From: Hymenobacter cheonanensis | GTDB lineage: Bacteria; Bacteroidota; Bacteroidia; Cytophagales; Hymenobacteraceae | Assembly (NCBI RefSeq): GCF_030581075.1 | Contig: NZ_JAUQSW010000001.1 | Span: 496,001-560,000, forward strand | Direction of reading: 5' to 3' | Length of the DNA stretch: 64,000 nucleotides | In this document: piece after piece, positions 16,133-23,571 of the stretch | Layout of the letters: each line of letters begins with the position of its first letter | Position numbering within the stretch: the first letter of the stretch is position 1 | Program-made: the position numbers and the translations under genes | Notes under the pieces: generated by a model | What the model saw: only the letters and a program-made list of their open reading frames with translations | The model's database searches: none | What the model was told of the DNA's origin: nothing

Positions 16133-17344
16133 ATGAACGTAGGAGATAGAGTACGGCTGCTCACGGGCACCGAGGAAGGCATCGTAACCCGCGTGCTCGA
16201 CAGCGAGCTGGTGGAAGTAGCCATCGACAACGACTTTACGATTCCGGTGCTGCAACGCGAGCTGGTGCTCGTGGCCGCCGAGGAAGGCCAGGCCTTCCGC
16301 CGCCCCTCCCCCGAGCCCGCCCGCCCCGCCGCCACCGGCAGCAAAAAAAACAAGCCCCTGGGTGGCCAGCCCAAGGCCCAGCGCCCCGGCGCCCCAGCGC
16401 CGGCTAGCCCCGCCGGCCGACCGCAGCCGGCCGGCCCCAGCGCCGCCATGCCGCCGCGCCCGGCCGGCGCCACGCCCCCGCCGCCCGCCGCCAAGGGCCT
16501 GTACCTGGCCCTGGTGCACCAGGCGCCCGAGCTGCTGGCCCTGCACCTGCTCAACAATACCGAGGCCGAAGTGGTCTTCACTTACGGCGAGGAGCGCCTG
16601 GGCAAGTACCGCGCCCTGGCCACCGGCCAGCTCAAGGCCAAGGCCGCCAGCGCGCCCCTGGCCCACCTGCACCTTAAGGACTTTGAGCAGTGGCCCGCCG
16701 TGGTTTTTCAACTGCTGAGCTTTAAGCTGAACGCCGACACGGCCTACGACCTGCTCACCAAGCGCCAGTCGTTCAAGGCCAGCACCTTCTACACCAGCCG
16801 CCGGCCGGCGCCGGTTATTGGCAAGGAGGCCTACCTGTTTCAGCTCGACGAGCGCCCCGCCCCGGCCCTCAACCCCGAAAAGCTGGCCCAGGCCGAAGCT
16901 GCCCTGGACGCCGCCGCCGAAGCCGCCGCTAGCCCCGCCCCGGCCCTTAACCCCAAGCAGGCCAACGCATTGCAGCAGGCCTTGGCCGGCGATAAACCCC
17001 TGGCCGTGCCCGCCGCTATTGCCCCGGCTCCGCCCAAGCCGGCGGCCGCCCTCGTGGCCCCGCCCCACGAGTTTGACCTGCACATCGAGAAGCTGCGCCC
17101 CGAAGGGGCCGAAGGCCTCAGCAACACGGCCATGCTGCGCCTGCAACTCGATGCCTTCGAGGACGCGCTGAGCCGCGCCCTGGCCACCAACATGCACGAA
17201 ATCATCTTCATCCACGGCGCCGGCAACGGCACGCTGCGCAAGGAGATTCATCGCCAACTGAGCCGCAACAAGGATATCAAATTCTTTGAAGAGGCGCAGA
17301 AAGAGAAGTTTGGCTACGGCGCCACGCTGGTGCGATTGAAGTAA
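16133..17344 (+). CDS. DUF2027 / Smr domain protein (MutS2-like C-terminus)
   Basis: 403 residues. The N-terminal ~65 residues (MNVGDRVRLLTGTEEGIVTRVLDSELVEVAIDNDFTIPVL) form a small beta-barrel, then comes a ~55-residue Ala/Pro/Gly-rich linker, the DUF2027 body (GLYLALVHQAPELLALHLLNN ... VFQLLSFKLN), a second Ala-rich linker and a C-terminal Smr domain (EFDLHIEKLRP, MHEIIFIHGAGNGTLRKEIH, FGYGATLV). Smr domains bind or nick branched nucleic acid or stalled-ribosome mRNA. The protein is Bacteroidota-specific with no assigned role. The HGxGxGxLR motif is intact. Confidence 0.88.
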   Translation: MNVGDRVRLLTGTEEGIVTRVLDSELVEVAIDNDFTIPVLQRELVLVAAEEGQAFRRPSPEPARPAATGSKKNKPLGGQPKAQRPGAPAPASPAGRPQPAGPSAAMPPRPAGATPPPPAAKGLYLALVHQAPELLALHLLNNTEAEVVFTYGEERLGKYRALATGQLKAKAASAPLAHLHLKDFEQWPAVVFQLLSFKLNADTAYDLLTKRQSFKASTFYTSRRPAPVIGKEAYLFQLDERPAPALNPEKLAQAEAALDAAAEAAASPAPALNPKQANALQQALAGDKPLAVPAAIAPAPPKPAAALVAPPHEFDLHIEKLRPEGAEGLSNTAMLRLQLDAFEDALSRALATNMHEIIFIHGAGNGTLRKEIHRQLSRNKDIKFFEEAQKEKFGYGATLVRLK

Positions 17345-17449
17345 CGTATTTCTTCAATGCCTCAAGCTGAAAACTGGTGTATTACCCTGCTACATTAGCT
17401 ACATTAGCGCAGTAGTACATCAGTTTACTTTTTACCCGCGACTTCTCAG

Positions 17450-17890
17450 ATGGAGCCTGTCGAAGAATATGCTACCTCGCATAGTATTTGGTACCGCGTG
17501 GCGCGACTGCTACCTGCAGTTGTTGTCCTCCTATCCGTTATGGCTGTGCCCGACGAGTTAGCCAACACAAACTACGTGGGGCTAGCAGTTTCCGGACTAG
17601 GAATAGCTGGGACTATACTGTATTATGCTCGCAAGCGCCGACACCAGTCGGTTGAGTCAGCGTTCACACTCTTTTGGGTATGGGCGCTACTGCAACTGCC
17701 AAATTTGCTGATTGATACTCTGCAAGGCCGCCAGCCACTCTGGGATACTAGCGATTTGCTCGGCCTGCGCTTCTATATGGGATTCAGAACCAGCGCGGGC
17801 AATTTGCTGCAAATTGGCTTAAACGCGCTACCTTTTTTGTATTTCGCTTGGCTGCGCCGCCTGCGTATTGCCGAAAACTTCAACGAATAG
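17450..17890 (+). CDS. small integral membrane protein, unknown
   Basis: 146 residues with about four hydrophobic helices (LLPAVVVLLSVMAV, YVGLAVSGLGIAGTILYY, FTLFWVWALLQLPNLLI, and a C-terminal GLNALPFLYFAWL). No family recognised. GC is visibly lower than flanking genes, and the 100 bp upstream is AT-rich. The next gene begins 42 bp downstream on the same strand. Confidence 0.65.
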   Translation: MEPVEEYATSHSIWYRVARLLPAVVVLLSVMAVPDELANTNYVGLAVSGLGIAGTILYYARKRRHQSVESAFTLFWVWALLQLPNLLIDTLQGRQPLWDTSDLLGLRFYMGFRTSAGNLLQIGLNALPFLYFAWLRRLRIAENFNE

Positions 17891-17931
17891 CAGCCTCCTT
17901 AGTTGGTGGTGCTAGCCAGTATTATTTGCCT

Positions 17932-18861
17932 ATGTACGACCTCATCGGCGACATTCACGGCCACGCCGACGAGCTGCGGGACCTGCTAGCCCACCTCGGC
18001 TACCAGCCCGATGCGGCCGGAGTACCGCGCCACCCGGGCGGCCGCCAGGTTATTTTCCTGGGTGATTACGTAGACCGCGGCCCCAAAATCCGCGAAACTC
18101 TGCAGCTGGTGCGCGGCATGGTGGAGGGCGGCACGGCACTGGCCATTTTGGGCAACCACGAGTATAATGCGCTGGCGTTTTGGCAGTTTCACCCGGAGGG
18201 CGGGCACCTGCGGCCGCACAAGCCGCAGCACATTTTGCAGCATCTCGAAACCATTAGGGAGTTTCGGACCAAGGAGCTGTTTGCCGAGTGGCTAGGCTAC
18301 CTGGAGTGGTTTCTGACCCTCCCGCTGGCCCTGGAGCTGCCTGGCCTGCGCGCCGTGCACGCCTGCTGGGAGCCCAGACACATCGACTATTTGCGCAGCC
18401 AGCTGCCCGGCCTGCGCCTCACGCCCGACTTCCTGCTGCGGGCCAGCCGGCGCGGCAGCCCCGAGTACGAGGCCACCGAGGTTACGCTGAAGGGCCGCGA
18501 AGTGCGCCTGCCCGGCGGCCTCAGCTTTGCCGATAAGGACGGCCACCGGCGCGAACTTATGCGCGTGCGCTGGTGGCAAAACCCCGCCACGGCCGCCGCC
18601 TACCACGATTATTACCTCGAAGACCTGGCCGAGCTGCGCGGCCAGCCCGTAGATGCCGCCAGCCTCGACCCCTGGCACTACCAGGATGAGAAGCCCGTTT
18701 TTTTCGGCCACTACTGGCTGCGCGGCACGCCCCGGCTTTTGCAGCCCTACGCCGTGTGCCTCGACTACAGCGTGGCTAGGGGCGGCCAGCTCATCGGCTA
18801 CCGCTGGGATGGCGAGCAGGTGCTGAGCGCCGACAAAATGGTGTGGGTGCCGGCAAGCTGA
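17932..18861 (+). CDS. metallophosphoesterase (calcineurin-like, PrpE/ApaH type)
   Basis: 309 residues from the ATG at 17932; the longer frame from 17848 overlaps the previous gene. Metal-site motifs are intact: DLIGDIHGHADEL (GDxHG), VIFLGDYVDRGP (GDxxDRG) and AILGNHEYNAL (GNHE), with later histidines in AVHACWEP and VFFGHYWLRG. Such enzymes dephosphorylate phosphoproteins or cleave dinucleoside polyphosphates; the substrate is not readable here. Cytoplasmic. Confidence 0.88.
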   Translation: MYDLIGDIHGHADELRDLLAHLGYQPDAAGVPRHPGGRQVIFLGDYVDRGPKIRETLQLVRGMVEGGTALAILGNHEYNALAFWQFHPEGGHLRPHKPQHILQHLETIREFRTKELFAEWLGYLEWFLTLPLALELPGLRAVHACWEPRHIDYLRSQLPGLRLTPDFLLRASRRGSPEYEATEVTLKGREVRLPGGLSFADKDGHRRELMRVRWWQNPATAAAYHDYYLEDLAELRGQPVDAASLDPWHYQDEKPVFFGHYWLRGTPRLLQPYAVCLDYSVARGGQLIGYRWDGEQVLSADKMVWVPAS

Positions 18862-18896
18862 GCTTGCGGGAGAGTTTAAAACAGCCTAGCCTACTC

Positions 18897-19247
18897 ATGA
18901 CGCATTCCACTCCCGCCTTCCAGCCCGCCGCTAGCCTCGCCTGGGAAGAAACCGGCCCCGGCGTGCGCCGCACGCTGCTGGCGTATAACGACGCCCTGCT
19001 GCTGGTCAAAGTCGAGTTTACAGCCGGTGCCGTGGGCGCGCTGCACCAGCACGTGCACAGCCAGATTTCCTATGTAGAAAGCGGTGAGTTTGAGGTGACC
19101 GTGGGCGGCGAGGTGCACGTGCTGCGCGCCGGCGACACGTTCTACGCCGCCCCCAATGTGCCGCACGGCGTGGTAGCCCGGCAGGCGGGCGCCTTACTCG
19201 ACTCGTTCAACCCCGTGCGGCTCGATTTTCTGCCTGCCGCCGGCTAG
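18897..19247 (+). CDS. cupin domain protein
   Basis: 116 residues from the ATG at 18897; an in-frame start at 18843 would lie inside the phosphoesterase gene. Single double-stranded beta-helix with metal-binding motif 1 (ALHQHVHSQISYVESGEFEVTVGG) and motif 2 (AGDTFYAAPNVPHGVVA). Similar to KdgF-like cupins, which act on pectin-derived unsaturated uronates, but that is only a resemblance. It follows the phosphoesterase by 35 bp and may share its transcript. Confidence 0.8.
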   Translation: MTHSTPAFQPAASLAWEETGPGVRRTLLAYNDALLLVKVEFTAGAVGALHQHVHSQISYVESGEFEVTVGGEVHVLRAGDTFYAAPNVPHGVVARQAGALLDSFNPVRLDFLPAAG

Positions 19248-19258
19248 GCCCCAGGCCG

Positions 19259-19266
19259 TACCTTTG
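19259..19266 (+). promoter_or_regulatory. -7 promoter box TACCTTTG of rnpB
   Basis: Perfect TAnnTTTG, placed 6-8 bp before the expected 5' end of RNase P RNA. Confidence 0.75.
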
Positions 19267-19272
19267 CCCTTG

Positions 19273-19671
19273 CAGTGAGCCACCCCACCGCCGCGCCCAA
19301 CGCAAATGCGGGCGGGGAGGAAAGTCCGGGCTACGCAGGGCACCCTGCTACCTAACGGGTAGGACTGGCCAATCGGGCCAGGACAGCCAGTGCCACAGAA
19401 AATAACCGCCCGCAAGGGTAAGGGTGAAAAGGTGCGGTAAGAGCGCACCAGCGGCTGGGCAACCACGCCGGCTGGGTAAACCTCAGGGGTTGCAAGACCA
19501 AATAAGCAAGCGCGTTGCTAGCCCCCCGGGGCCGGCAGCACCGGGCGGCCCGCCCGGGTTTGCGGGTAGGTCGCTGGAGCCCACGGGCGACCGTGGGCCT
19601 AGATAAATGGTGGGGCCGCCGCCGCCGGAAACGGCGAAGGGCGGACAGAACCCGGCTTATCGGCTCATTGC
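19273..19671 (+). ncRNA. rnpB: RNase P RNA, bacterial class A
   Basis: All conserved blocks are in order: GAGGAAAGTCCGGGCT near 19316, CAGTGCCACAGAAAATAACC near 19389, a GGGTAAGGGTGAAAAGGTGC block near 19416 with GGTAAGAGCGCACCAGC, and ACAGAACCCGGCTTATCGG near the 3' end. The 5' GTGAGCC pairs with the terminal GGCTCAT to close helix P1. It is the catalytic RNA that trims tRNA 5' leaders. A -7 box lies just upstream and a terminator hairpin just downstream. Protein-coding frames crossing it are shadows. Ends are accurate to a few bases. Confidence 0.95.
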
Positions 19672-19680
19672 GTAATTTCG

Positions 19681-19715
19681 GCGGCTGCTTTCGCAAGAGG
19701 GCAGCCGCTTTTTTT
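19681..19715 (+). terminator. rho-independent terminator of rnpB
   Basis: GCGGCTGC/GCAGCCGC stem followed by a run of seven or more T. Confidence 0.9.
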
Positions 19716-19728
19716 CATATAAAATCGT

Positions 19729-19820
19729 TTGTCATTGCGAGCGCAGCGCGGCAATCTCCTCAGAACGAGTCGTTCGGGTGTCGTGCGGGTGCGCTTGCCG
19801 CGCTGCGCTCGCAATGACAA
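19729..19820. repeat. dispersed palindromic repeat, TTGTCATTGCGAG family, copy 1
   Basis: Perfect 26-base arms at 19729-19754 and 19795-19820 (TTGTCATTGCGAGCGCAGCG at the left end) surround a 40-base centre. The terminal TTGTCATTGCGAG is shared with 30080-30189 and, with one change, with 36704-36819. Confidence 0.85.
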
Positions 19821-19841
19821 TTAGATTCTACTCCCCGCCTC

Positions 19842-21005
19842 ATGCCCCGCATTCTCATCATCGACGACGAAAAAGCTATTCGCAACACGCTTAAGGAAAT
19901 CCTGGAGTTTGAAAGCTACACCGTGGACCAGGCCGAGGATGGGCCGGCGGGGCTGGATTTGCTCATTCAGCAGAAGTACGACGTGGTGCTCTGCGACATA
20001 AAGATGCCCAAAATGGATGGCCTCGAAGTGCTGGAGCGCGCCCGCACGCTAGCCCCCGACGCGGCCTTCATCATGGTATCGGCCCACGGCAACATCGAAA
20101 CCGCCGTAGATGCCACCAAGAAGGGCGCGTTCGACTTCCTGCCCAAGCCGCCCGACCTCAACCGCCTGCTCGTAACCGTGCGCAACGCCCTCGACCGCAG
20201 CAAGCTGGTAACCGAAACGAAAACCCTTAAGAAAAAGCTAGCCACCACCAAGGGCTCCGAGATGATAGGCACCTCGGCCACGCTGGGGGCCGTGCGCAAG
20301 GCCATCGAGAAGGTGGCCCCCACCGATGCCCGCGTGCTCATCACCGGCCCCAACGGGGCGGGCAAGGAGATGGTGGCCCGGCAGCTGCACCAGCTGAGCC
20401 CGCGCGCCAACGGCCCGCTGGTGGAGGTCAACTGCGCCGCCATCCCGAGCGAACTAATTGAGAGCGAGCTATTCGGCCACGAAAAAGGTTCGTTTACCTC
20501 GGCCGTGAAGCAGCGCATCGGCAAGTTTGAGCAGGCCGACGGCGGCACGCTTTTCCTCGACGAAATCGGCGACATGAGCCTCTCGGCCCAGGCCAAGGTG
20601 CTGCGCGCCCTCCAGGAAAGCAAGATAACCCGCGTGGGCGGCGAAAAAGAGATTTCGGTGAATGTGCGCGTGCTGGCCGCTACCAATAAAAACCTCTTAC
20701 AGGAAATAGCCGACAAGAACTTCCGCGAGGACCTCTACCACCGCCTGTCGGTCATTCTCATTCAGGTGCCCGCCCTCAACGACCGCCGCGAAGACATTCC
20801 CGAGCTGGTGCAGAAGTTCTTGCAGGACATCGCCGCCGACTACGGCAACAAGCCCAAAAAAATATCGGACGGCGCCCTCAAATACCTGCAAGGCCTCGAC
20901 TGGCGCGGCAACATCCGCGAGCTGCGCAACGTGGTCGAGCGCCTCGTCATTATGAGCGACGCTACCATTGAAGAAGCTGACGCCAAGGCGTTTGCGGGGA
21001 AGTAG
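19842..21005 (+). CDS. NtrC-family response regulator lacking canonical GAFTGA and HTH
   Basis: 387 residues. Receiver domain 1-115 with IIDDE and phospho-acceptor D52 (LCDIKMP); AAA+ domain ~140-370 with Walker A GPNGAGKE (169-176), Walker B LFLDEIGD (237-244) and an arginine-finger region (RLSVILIQVPALNDRREDI). The sigma54-contact loop reads GSFTSA (216-221) instead of GAFTGA, and the protein ends about 15 residues after the AAA+ lid, with no Fis-type helix-turn-helix. It therefore probably does not act as a classic DNA-bound sigma54 activator; it may work through protein contacts. No partner kinase is adjacent. Confidence 0.88.
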   Translation: MPRILIIDDEKAIRNTLKEILEFESYTVDQAEDGPAGLDLLIQQKYDVVLCDIKMPKMDGLEVLERARTLAPDAAFIMVSAHGNIETAVDATKKGAFDFLPKPPDLNRLLVTVRNALDRSKLVTETKTLKKKLATTKGSEMIGTSATLGAVRKAIEKVAPTDARVLITGPNGAGKEMVARQLHQLSPRANGPLVEVNCAAIPSELIESELFGHEKGSFTSAVKQRIGKFEQADGGTLFLDEIGDMSLSAQAKVLRALQESKITRVGGEKEISVNVRVLAATNKNLLQEIADKNFREDLYHRLSVILIQVPALNDRREDIPELVQKFLQDIAADYGNKPKKISDGALKYLQGLDWRGNIRELRNVVERLVIMSDATIEEADAKAFAGK

Positions 21006-21031
21006 TTCGCTAGGGCCGCTTTACCAAATAG

Positions 21032-21062
21032 CAGCGCCAGCTTCGTTAGGAAGCTGGCGCTG
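21032..21062 (+). terminator. hairpin downstream of the NtrC-family gene
   Basis: CAGCGCCAGCTT and AAGCTGGCGCTG form a perfect 12-bp stem with a 7-base loop; only a weak T-rich tail follows. Confidence 0.65.
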
Positions 21063-21101
21063 TTGTCTTTATCGTTGTTCGGGCGGCTCGCCTACTTCGC
21101 G

Positions 21102-21725
21102 CTACAACAGTCCCGCGGTGAATGATAATACCACCTCAGTGCGGTTGCCCGGCATTTTGGCGATGGTATCAAAGGTAGCAATCCTAGCGGCTTCGCCGCC
21201 ACCAAAGTCAAGCTCTGTTCGTATCCTCAAGTGCCTAGCATTTTTAGCGGCGTAGCTTTTCAAAGCTCGCACACCCGCTTTTATATCTACTGGCGCGTCA
21301 ACACCGGGCACAGTTTCATTCATAAGCTCACCAGCTGCTGCGTACCAGTAGTTTAAATTAGAATTATTCGCCCTGAATCTTGAAGTTTCAAAACGAAACG
21401 TCAGTACGTAAGATTCGCAGCCCCAATTCGTAATTATTAATTTATCTCCGTTTTTAAAGCGCACTGTTTCCACGCCCGTCATACTATCCGGCTGCAAAAC
21501 GAAACTGGTCGCCGGAAAATAGTTCTTCTTGATAATTGGCTCAGCTTGCCCACGGACGCACCCTACACTCTTTTCTACTGTCGAGTCCTGTGGTGGCTGT
21601 TTATTATCAGTTAAGGCTGCCCTAGCTGAGATTTCGGATTTTCCTGCTTGCTCATCTGCTTTCAAGTCACAAGCCGAAAGCATAGCTAGCGAACTAACGA
21701 CTAGTATTTTGCTCCAATAATTCAT
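21102..21725 (-). CDS. putative lipoprotein, unknown function
   Basis: 207 residues from the ATG at 21725 (an ATG at 21740 adds five residues). A lipobox is seen in LVVSSLAMLSAC, so the mature protein should be membrane-anchored at the cysteine near residue 19. The body is polar with no recognised domain; NWGCESYVLTFRFETSRF and a hydrophobic C-terminus RTEVVLSFTAGLL hint at a beta-rich fold. GC is lower than in neighbours. The longer frame extends into the upstream LuxE-like gene and is rejected. Confidence 0.65.
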   Translation of the reverse strand: MNYWSKILVVSSLAMLSACDLKADEQAGKSEISARAALTDNKQPPQDSTVEKSVGCVRGQAEPIIKKNYFPATSFVLQPDSMTGVETVRFKNGDKLIITNWGCESYVLTFRFETSRFRANNSNLNYWYAAAGELMNETVPGVDAPVDIKAGVRALKSYAAKNARHLRIRTELDFGGGEAARIATFDTIAKMPGNRTEVVLSFTAGLL

Positions 21726-21750
21726 AGTTTTGCTACTCATAAAATAATGC

Positions 21751-22764
21751 CTACACCAACTGGCTGCACCCCCGAATATCCGAATTATCGAGCCGCCCCA
21801 GCACTTCAAAAGCGCCGCTAGGGTGCCGGCGCGCCAGGTCCTTGGTTTCGATAAAGGCGCAGCTGTCCACGTTGGCCAGGTCGATGACATTGATGGCGCC
21901 TTCGGGGCGGTCTTCGGCCACGAAGAAGGGGTCGGCGGGGTCGCGCAGCAGCACGCGCAGTTGCGGTGGGCAGTAAAACAGGCCCTCGCCCGGCGAGTAG
22001 GCCTGGCTTAGCAGCTCGGTCATACCGTATTCGGAGTGGATGGGCGCCGGACCGAAGGCCGCTTGCAGTTCCTGGTGCAGCTCCTCGCGAATCATTTCGC
22101 GGCGGCGGCCCTTCATGCCGCCCGTTTCGAGCACCGTGAGGCCTTGCAGCTCGGGCGCGGCGCCAACTTCGGCGGCCAGGTCGAGCAGCGCGTAGGTGAC
22201 GCCGAAGAGCAGCACGCGGCGGCCGGGCTGTTGCTTGGCCTCGGCCAGGGCGCGCAGCAGGCCGGCGTGGTCGCGCAGAAAAAAGGCCGGCTGGGTTTGC
22301 CCCGAGCGCTGGGCAAAATCGGCCACCATGGCCACCAGCGACGACTCGCCCTGCTCTAAGTAAGACGGCAGCAGGGCCAGAAAAACCCAGTTGGTGAGCG
22401 GGCCATAGGCCGCCTCGAAAATGGCCGCCGCGTTGGCCCGGTACAGGGCCGGGTCGCGCACGAGGTGGCGGCTGCGCTGCTGCAAGGTGGTGCCGCTGCT
22501 ACGGAATATTTCCTGCGGCTGCCACTCGCTAGGGTCGGTGCGCACCTCCTGGGTTTTGAAAAACTCGATGGGCAAAAAGGGAATCTCGGCTAGCCCCTGC
22601 ACGCGGGCGGGGTCGCGGCCCAGGCCGGCCAGGTAGGCCTGGTAGGGCGGGCAGTGCGCCGCCTGGTGCCGAAACAGGGCCAGCGCCGCCGCTTCAAAGG
22701 CCGGGGGCGCCAGGTGGGTAAGCGTGCGGTAGGCGGGGCCTAAAAAGGTGGCGCGGAAACTCAT
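21751..22764 (-). CDS. LuxE/PaaK-like acyl-protein synthetase (acyl transferase)
   Basis: 337 residues. The adenylate-forming pattern of LuxE is visible: EIPFLPIEFFKTQEV, IFRSSGTTLQQRSRHLV (the SSGTT ATP-binding loop, ~88), VLLFGVTYALLDLA, VLETGGMKGRRREMIREELH, HSEYGMTELLSQAY and a C-terminal GRLDNSDIRGCSQLV. LuxE activates fatty acids to acyl-AMP; in non-luminous Bacteroidota the acyl target is unknown. No luxCD-type reductase or transferase genes lie nearby, so this is an orphan enzyme. It starts 44 bp beyond the lipoprotein's longer frame. Confidence 0.8.
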   Translation of the reverse strand: MSFRATFLGPAYRTLTHLAPPAFEAAALALFRHQAAHCPPYQAYLAGLGRDPARVQGLAEIPFLPIEFFKTQEVRTDPSEWQPQEIFRSSGTTLQQRSRHLVRDPALYRANAAAIFEAAYGPLTNWVFLALLPSYLEQGESSLVAMVADFAQRSGQTQPAFFLRDHAGLLRALAEAKQQPGRRVLLFGVTYALLDLAAEVGAAPELQGLTVLETGGMKGRRREMIREELHQELQAAFGPAPIHSEYGMTELLSQAYSPGEGLFYCPPQLRVLLRDPADPFFVAEDRPEGAINVIDLANVDSCAFIETKDLARRHPSGAFEVLGRLDNSDIRGCSQLV

Positions 22765-22890
22765 AACAAAAAGCGGGGGTTAGGCAAAAAGTGGCCCGGG
22801 GCAACTGGCTGCTTACATTTACGCCGGCACAACAAACCAACCGGCCGTGCGTTTTGCAACGCGGGCGGCGGGGGCAGCGGCGGGCTTCTT

Positions 22891-22898
22891 TATTTTTG
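22891..22898 (+). promoter_or_regulatory. -7 promoter box TATTTTTG
   Basis: Perfect TAnnTTTG nine bases before the start of the lipoprotein gene at 22908, giving a very short leader. Confidence 0.55.
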
Positions 22899-22907
22899 CG
22901 TTAGCGT

Positions 22908-23492
22908 ATGAAATTTTATCGACTAGCCTCGGCAATCGGGGGCATGGGCCTGCTGGCGGGCGGCCTCAGCTCTTGCCTGAAAGCACCCGAGTATTCCACC
23001 ACGCCCTCCATCAGCTTCAACCAGATTCAGCGGCGCCGCTACACGCCCACCAATGTTAAGGAGCAGGTGCTGGATACGATAAGCATTAAAATTAATTATC
23101 AGGACGGCGACGGCGACCTCGGCCTGACGGCCGACGAAGTGGCGGCCCAGCCCACGAAGTACTCGGGCCGGTTTGCCAAAAACTACTTCATCGAGCCATT
23201 CGTCAAAAATAAGGCAACCGGCAAATACGAGGCGCTCACCACCGTGGGCGTGCCGTTTCCAAACGTCTACAACGCGGGCCAGTACAACGGCCTGTACCTG
23301 CACCCCACCGCCAGCACCGATACCAAGGCGGCCCCCATCAAAGGCACCCTCACCTACACGCTGATTCCGTTCGGCCTGGGCGACATTTTCGTGCCGGGCC
23401 AAACGGTACGCTTCCAGGTGAGCATTGCCGACCGGGCGCTGAACGTGAGCAATACCATCATGACCGACAGCGTGGTGATTCCGCCCCGCTAG
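22908..23492 (+). CDS. putative lipoprotein, beta-rich, unknown function
   Basis: 194 residues with a lipoprotein signal (GMGLLAGGLSSC, cysteine ~23). The body contains ISIKINYQDGDGDLGL, an acidic loop like those that bind calcium, and an Ig-like C-terminal strand pattern (TVRFQVSIADRALNVSNTIMTDSVVIP). Similar lipoproteins are common in Bacteroidota envelopes, with no assigned function. Monocistronic, convergent with the E1 gene and sharing its terminator. Confidence 0.75.
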   Translation: MKFYRLASAIGGMGLLAGGLSSCLKAPEYSTTPSISFNQIQRRRYTPTNVKEQVLDTISIKINYQDGDGDLGLTADEVAAQPTKYSGRFAKNYFIEPFVKNKATGKYEALTTVGVPFPNVYNAGQYNGLYLHPTASTDTKAAPIKGTLTYTLIPFGLGDIFVPGQTVRFQVSIADRALNVSNTIMTDSVVIPPR

Positions 23493-23513
23493 CCCTCAGG
23501 TAAACACAGATAC

Positions 23514-23570
23514 CTTAAAAACACCGGGGCCTCCGTTTGCTAAGCAAGCGGAGGCCCCGGTGTTTTTAAG
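23514..23570. terminator. long bidirectional terminator hairpin
   Basis: Perfect 28-base arms (CTTAAAAACACCGGGGCCTC... and its complement) with a 1-base centre lie exactly between two convergent stop codons. Confidence 0.9.
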
Positions 23571-23571
23571 C

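Noticed and set aside
16037..17257. A 406-residue minus-strand frame
   Set aside because: Antisense to the DUF2027/Smr gene, whose domains are clear.
19194..19817. Several protein frames on both strands
   Set aside because: They cross the RNase P RNA gene and its terminator/palindrome; no protein features.
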